This document shows, piece by piece, positions 59,852 to 64,000 of a stretch of 64,000 nucleotides of DNA. The first letter of the stretch is position 1. Each line of letters begins with the position of its first letter. The translations under genes were made by a program, and so were the position numbers. Location of the stretch: positions 248,001-312,000 of the forward strand of contig NZ_MRCC01000005.1 in the NCBI RefSeq assembly GCF_001904655.1. The letters run 5' to 3'. This DNA is from Chroogloeocystis siderophila 5.2 s.c.1. Lineage in GTDB: Bacteria; Cyanobacteriota; Cyanobacteriia; Cyanobacteriales; Chroococcidiopsidaceae. Under the pieces are notes generated by a model. That model was not told the DNA's origin. It saw only the letters and a list, made by a program, of their open reading frames with translations, and did not search any database.

Positions 59852-62800
59852 ATGCAAGATTTAATGCTGTCTGCGGATGAAGCATTAGCGCTGCTAGACA
59901 AGTTGCTAGTAGGACAGAAGCTCAAGGACATTCAGGAACTCGTTTTTCGATACGCTTGGCAAGGGTGGACTTATCCGCAAATTGCAGCACACGCTGGATA
60001 TGATACAGGTCATATTCGTGATGTCGGCGCTCAATTATGGCAGCAACTGACGCAAGTTTTCGGGGAACAAGTCACAAAAAATAATCTCCAAGCGGTATTG
60101 CGGCGACAAATACAGCAAAGCGGTACAAATCACGCGATCGCACCAATTCGCAACAAATCGCAGTATTGGCAAGAAGCGATCGACGTATCGGTATTTTATG
60201 GTCGTAGTGAAGAATTAGGACTATTACAGCAGTGGGTAACTCAGGATCGCTGTCGGTTAGTTGTCATTTTAGGTATGGGTGGTATTGGTAAAACTGCACT
60301 CGCAACGAAGCTAGCAACCCACATTCAAGATCAATTCGATGTTTTGATTTGGCAATCGCTACGCGATGCACCACCGATTGTAGAAATTCTGACGCAACTC
60401 CTCCAGGTTGTCGATCGACACGATGCATTACCAGAAACCTACGAAGCGCAAATATCGCTGTTAATGCAATGTCTACGCAACTCGCGATGTTTAATAATCT
60501 GGGATAATGTCGATGCTATCCTCAGTGATGGCCACGCTGGACAGTATCGCCAGGGTTACGAGGGTTATGGCGAGGTTATTAGGCGTGTTGGTGCAGAACT
60601 TCACTCTAGTTGTCTTTTACTCACAAGTCGCGAACAACCGAAAACTGTAACAGCATTAGAAGGAAATCTTTTACCAATTCGCAGTTTACCTTTAACAGGT
60701 TTAAGCACAGCGGAAGTGAAGGAAATTTGTCAAAGTAATGATTGTTTTTGCACTTCACAAACCGATTGGCAAAATCTACAAGTCAGTTATGCAGGAAATC
60801 CCTTAGCACTCAAAATTGTCGCTACAACTGTCCGCGATTTATTTGATGGGAGTATAACAGAATTTTTAGCACAAGATGCGATCGCATTTGGTGATATCAG
60901 TGCGTTATTAAATGAACAATTTCAACGTTTGTCTGAGTTAGAAAAACAAGTCATGTATTGGCTAGCAATCAACCGTGAGTGGGTAACTATAGCAGAATTA
61001 CGCGAAGACTTTGTTCCAAGAATCTCGCAATCCAAATTGCTAGAAGTTTTATTATCTTTACGGCGGCGATCGCTGTTAGAAAAAAATAATGGTTTGTTTA
61101 CTCTACAACCTGTTGTGATGGAGTATGTAACAGAACAGTTGATTGAGCAAAATCGAGCAGAGATTCTCACACAGCAACTCAAGTTATTTCTCACTCATGC
61201 TTTAATGAAAGCTTCTGCCAAAGACTATATTCGCGAAAGTCAGACCAGGGTTATTCTTGCACCACTTACAACCCGATTAATTGCTGAATTGGGTTCTCTT
61301 GAGATTGAACATCAACTCAACGATATTATTTTACAGTTGCGATCGCCTCCCATATCAGTAGGTTACGGTGGTGGTAACGCGATTAATCTCTTACGCTACT
61401 TACAAGTCGATCTTTCTGGTTACAATTTCTCACATTTACATATTTGGCAAGCGGATCTTATTGGTGCTAATTTACAGCAAGTCAATTTTTCTGGTGCAGA
61501 TTTAAATAAATCAGTTTTTACAGGTGTTTTAAATAGTGCTTTATCAGTGGCATTTAGTCCTGAAGGTAATCTTTTTGCGATGGGCAATGCAGATAGTAAA
61601 GTACGGATATGGCGTACTGCTGAATATACAGAATTATTGACTTGTGAAGGACACAAAAGTTGGGTAATTTCAATTGCATTTAGCCCTGATGGCAAAACCT
61701 TAGCAAGTGCAAGTTTCGATCAAACGGTAAGAATTTGGGATGTTAACACTGGTGAATGTCTTCACATATTACAAGGACATACAGGTTGGGTACACGTGAT
61801 CGCATTTCATCCTCAAGGTCATCTGTTAGTCACAGGCAGTTTTGATTGTACGCTGAGAGTGTGGGATGTCTCAACAGGCAAATGCTTACAAATTCTCCAA
61901 GGACATACAAATCATGTCACAGCCGCAGCTTTTAGCCTTGATGGTTGTTTGCTAGCTAGTAGCAGCTATGACCAAACCGTAAGATTTTGGGATCTTAATA
62001 GTGGAGAAACGATTAAAATTTTACAAGGACACGCGCATTGGGTAAGGTCGATTGCGTTTAGTCCAGATGGTCAAGCGATCGTTAGCAGTAGTTGGGATCG
62101 CACGCTCAAATTATGGGATGTTAATACAGGTCAATGTCTTAAAACTTTTGAGGGACACAGCGAACCCGCCGCATCGGTTGTCTTTAGTCCTGATGGAATA
62201 ATGCTGGCGAGTGGTAGCTACGACTGTACCGTGAAGTTGTGGAATGTTGTAACAGGACAATGTGCGAAAACTCTACAAAAGCACTCTGGTTGGATTTGGT
62301 CTGTTGCGTTTCATCCTAATGGTCAAACCTTAGCCAGTGGTAGTTTTGATAGTACTGTAACTTTGTGGGATGTGAAAACAGGGCGATCGCTACGAACATT
62401 GCAAGGCTACAGCGCAAGTGTTAAATCGATTGCTTTGAGTCCTGATGGTCATACTTTAGCGAGTTGCGGCGATGATACAACAATTAAGTTATGGCATATC
62501 GCATCAGGAGAATGTATTCAATCGCATTCAGGACATGATAGTTGGGTATGGTGCGTTGCTTTTAGTACTGATGGTCATACTTTAGCAAGCAGTAGTAACA
62601 ACGGCACTATCAAATTATGGAATACTACTACAAATCAACTTCAGCAAATTCTCCAAGGTTTTCAAAGTCGCGCCAATACCGTATTTTCAGTGGTTTTTAG
62701 TCCGCGTGGTGACATCATTGCTAGTTGCGATAACAACCGCACAATTAGATTATGGGATGTACGTACAGGTGAATGCTCGATCTTGTCTGATGATTGTCGG

Positions 62801-63379
62801 GCTTGGGGAATTGCCTTTAGTCCTGATGGCAATATGTTAGCTAGTGGTCATGATGACCAAACTGTCAAGTTATGGAATTTAGAAGGTGAGTGCATCGCCT
62901 CTTTAGTCGGACACACAAGTTTAGTTTTTGGGGTAGCATTTAGTTTTGATGGGAAAATGATTGCAAGTGCAAGTGACGACAAAACTGTCAAGCTCTGGAA
63001 CAAAAGCGGTCATCTCAAGACTCTACACGAACATAAGGGCGTTGCTTGGTGTGTTGCGTTTAGCCCCGACGGTAAAATTCTAGCAAGTGGTAGTCACGAC
63101 AAAACGGTGAAATTGTGGGATATTGCTACAGGGAAGTGTCTCAAAACTTTAAGTGGTCATATGGGGGAAGTGCGGGCGATCGCATTTAGCCCAGATGGAA
63201 AAATGCTAGCTAGTGGTGGAACCGATCAAACGATTAAACTTTGGGATGTTGCCACTGGCGAGTGTATCACAACACTGAGAGCACCCAGGCTATACGAACA
63301 GATGAACATCACAGGTGCAACAGGTTTAACCGCAGCACAAAAATTAACATTAAAGGCACTAGGAGCCATAGAAATTTGA
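59852..63379 (+). CDS. STAND ATPase with WD40 repeats (NB-ARC type)
   Basis: 1175 residues. N-terminal helical/HTH module (about 1-90, [20 protein letters not shown], like vWA-MoxR-associated proteins). NB-ARC NTPase (about 115-430) has P-loop [18 protein letters not shown], Walker [13 protein letters not shown], and [14 protein letters not shown] short pentapeptide-like bridge follows ([20 protein letters not shown], about 535-555). Fourteen WD40 repeats run from about 565 to 1150, i.e. two seven-bladed propellers. Such proteins are large signalling switches; the trigger and output are unknown. The ATP site looks intact. Confidence 0.93.
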   Translation: MQDLMLSADEALALLDKLLVGQKLKDIQELVFRYAWQGWTYPQIAAHAGYDTGHIRDVGAQLWQQLTQVFGEQVTKNNLQAVLRRQIQQSGTNHAIAPIRNKSQYWQEAIDVSVFYGRSEELGLLQQWVTQDRCRLVVILGMGGIGKTALATKLATHIQDQFDVLIWQSLRDAPPIVEILTQLLQVVDRHDALPETYEAQISLLMQCLRNSRCLIIWDNVDAILSDGHAGQYRQGYEGYGEVIRRVGAELHSSCLLLTSREQPKTVTALEGNLLPIRSLPLTGLSTAEVKEICQSNDCFCTSQTDWQNLQVSYAGNPLALKIVATTVRDLFDGSITEFLAQDAIAFGDISALLNEQFQRLSELEKQVMYWLAINREWVTIAELREDFVPRISQSKLLEVLLSLRRRSLLEKNNGLFTLQPVVMEYVTEQLIEQNRAEILTQQLKLFLTHALMKASAKDYIRESQTRVILAPLTTRLIAELGSLEIEHQLNDIILQLRSPPISVGYGGGNAINLLRYLQVDLSGYNFSHLHIWQADLIGANLQQVNFSGADLNKSVFTGVLNSALSVAFSPEGNLFAMGNADSKVRIWRTAEYTELLTCEGHKSWVISIAFSPDGKTLASASFDQTVRIWDVNTGECLHILQGHTGWVHVIAFHPQGHLLVTGSFDCTLRVWDVSTGKCLQILQGHTNHVTAAAFSLDGCLLASSSYDQTVRFWDLNSGETIKILQGHAHWVRSIAFSPDGQAIVSSSWDRTLKLWDVNTGQCLKTFEGHSEPAASVVFSPDGIMLASGSYDCTVKLWNVVTGQCAKTLQKHSGWIWSVAFHPNGQTLASGSFDSTVTLWDVKTGRSLRTLQGYSASVKSIALSPDGHTLASCGDDTTIKLWHIASGECIQSHSGHDSWVWCVAFSTDGHTLASSSNNGTIKLWNTTTNQLQQILQGFQSRANTVFSVVFSPRGDIIASCDNNRTIRLWDVRTGECSILSDDCRAWGIAFSPDGNMLASGHDDQTVKLWNLEGECIASLVGHTSLVFGVAFSFDGKMIASASDDKTVKLWNKSGHLKTLHEHKGVAWCVAFSPDGKILASGSHDKTVKLWDIATGKCLKTLSGHMGEVRAIAFSPDGKMLASGGTDQTIKLWDVATGECITTLRAPRLYEQMNITGATGLTAAQKLTLKALGAIEI

Positions 63380-63503
63380 GGTAGACCTTATATTTTGCCG
63401 CAGAGATATCGATTAGATCGCTCGTTTGAAGGTTATCAGTGAGACGATAATTATAAATAATCTTTTATAGCAGCAATGAATCTAAACTCAAAATACCAAA
63501 AAA

Positions 63504-64000
63504 CTAATGACTTGTTAATACCGTAGCAAGAAGGTCAGGACAAGACAGATGTGGGCAATGTCCAGATGCTAGCGCAATCGCATCAACTCCTAAGCGCTGG
63601 CGTGCAGTGTGGTGTGACCATGTAGGAGATATGATGCGGTCATTAGTACAAACGATATATTTACGCTCGACTAAAGGCAAAGCCGTGAGTGGATTTGTTT
63701 CAAAAATATATGCCAGAGATTGTTGCGAACGACTTTTTGCGATCGCCCACTGTGTTACATCCGGTTGACAATCAGAATAGAAAAACTCTCTTAATACTGC
63801 CGCGTCTGAAAAATCTCTCCCTAGCGAAGCAGGTTCAAACATATCAGGCTCATCATGAAACTGTTCGAGTTTAGTTGGATATTTTGGCTGATAATTGAAT
63901 GATTCGAGGGTTTTAGAATCAAGATGATGCGAAAATTGATCGAGTGTACTGACTCCAGGATGCGGTATCAACGCGGCTACAAACACGAGTTGACGCACCT
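63504..64000 (-). CDS. Alpha/beta hydrolase (5' end beyond window)
   Basis: About 165 C-terminal residues are visible. RQLVFVAALIPHPGVSTLDQ is the core strand after the missing nucleophile elbow. VCTNDRIISPTWSHHTARQR holds a likely acidic residue, and ASGHCPHLSCPDLLATVL the catalytic His. The nucleophile Ser segment lies outside the window. Similar to small esterase or methyl-ester hydrolase-like proteins; substrate unknown. Confidence 0.85.
   Translation of the reverse strand, partial: VRQLVFVAALIPHPGVSTLDQFSHHLDSKTLESFNYQPKYPTKLEQFHDEPDMFEPASLGRDFSDAAVLREFFYSDCQPDVTQWAIAKSRSQQSLAYIFETNPLTALPLVERKYIVCTNDRIISPTWSHHTARQRLGVDAIALASGHCPHLSCPDLLATVLTSH

Overview
The window comes from a nitrogen-fixing cyanobacterium. 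Evidence is the abundant HIP1 octamer (GCGATCGC), the cyanobacterial nif gene order (nifB-fdxN-nifS-nifU-nifH-nifD-nifK-nifE/N-nifX-DUF269-DUF683-nifW-hesA-hesB-fdxH), a CnfR/PatB-type regulator, and many short cyanobacterial dispersed repeats. nifD, fdxN and nifH are all uninterrupted. With a full pyruvate-formate-lyase fermentation set beside nif, the picture fits a unicellular or otherwise non-heterocystous strain that fixes N2 under low oxygen, for example a Chroococcidiopsis/Gloeocapsopsis-like lineage. The lineage is inference; no marker gene here proves it.

Layout. (1) 1-3801, minus: nifP, an 84-aa ORF, a Dps-like ferritin, a DUF2949 protein, an unlisted 31-aa membrane peptide, nifV, nifZ and nifT (cut by the window edge). 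(2) 3802-4952: divergent nifP/nifB control region holding two mirror-image promoter modules. (3) 4953-19638, plus: the main nif operon, with nifE and nifN fused into one 917-codon gene and fdxB at the end. (4) 19822-20625: a methyltransferase and a convergent molybdate-binding Mop protein. (5) 21182-35945, minus: xfp, glgP, pflB, pflA, adhE and an ADP-forming acyl-CoA synthetase/GNAT fusion, i.e. glycogen breakdown and mixed-acid fermentation. (6) 37801-39387, plus: cnfR, the probable activator of the two nif promoters, with an NtcA-type box far upstream. (7) 39574-64000: tRNA-Arg and ordinary chromosomal genes (amine oxidase, cutA, marC, aspartase, ABC ATPase, dGTPase, TPR protein, tatA, Ser/Thr kinase, cbiT, cdsA, GST, STAND-WD40 protein), plus remnants of a helicase/methylase pair.

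How it fits together. CnfR has a two-cluster ferredoxin domain closely resembling the neighbouring FdxN, and a C-terminal helix-turn-helix. It is expected to sense low O2 or redox state and switch on nifP and nifB. NifB, NifEN, NifV, NifX, NifS and NifU make and deliver cofactor for NifHDK. The adjacent fermentation genes would degrade glycogen to acetyl-CoA, formate, ethanol and acetate when respiration and photosynthesis are off, which is when nitrogenase can work.

Most notable observations: the base-for-base mirrored promoter modules between nifP and nifB, a NifEN fusion whose linker is translated dispersed repeat, the physical nif-fermentation-cnfR grouping, and a 31-aa membrane peptide inside the nifP-nifT operon.
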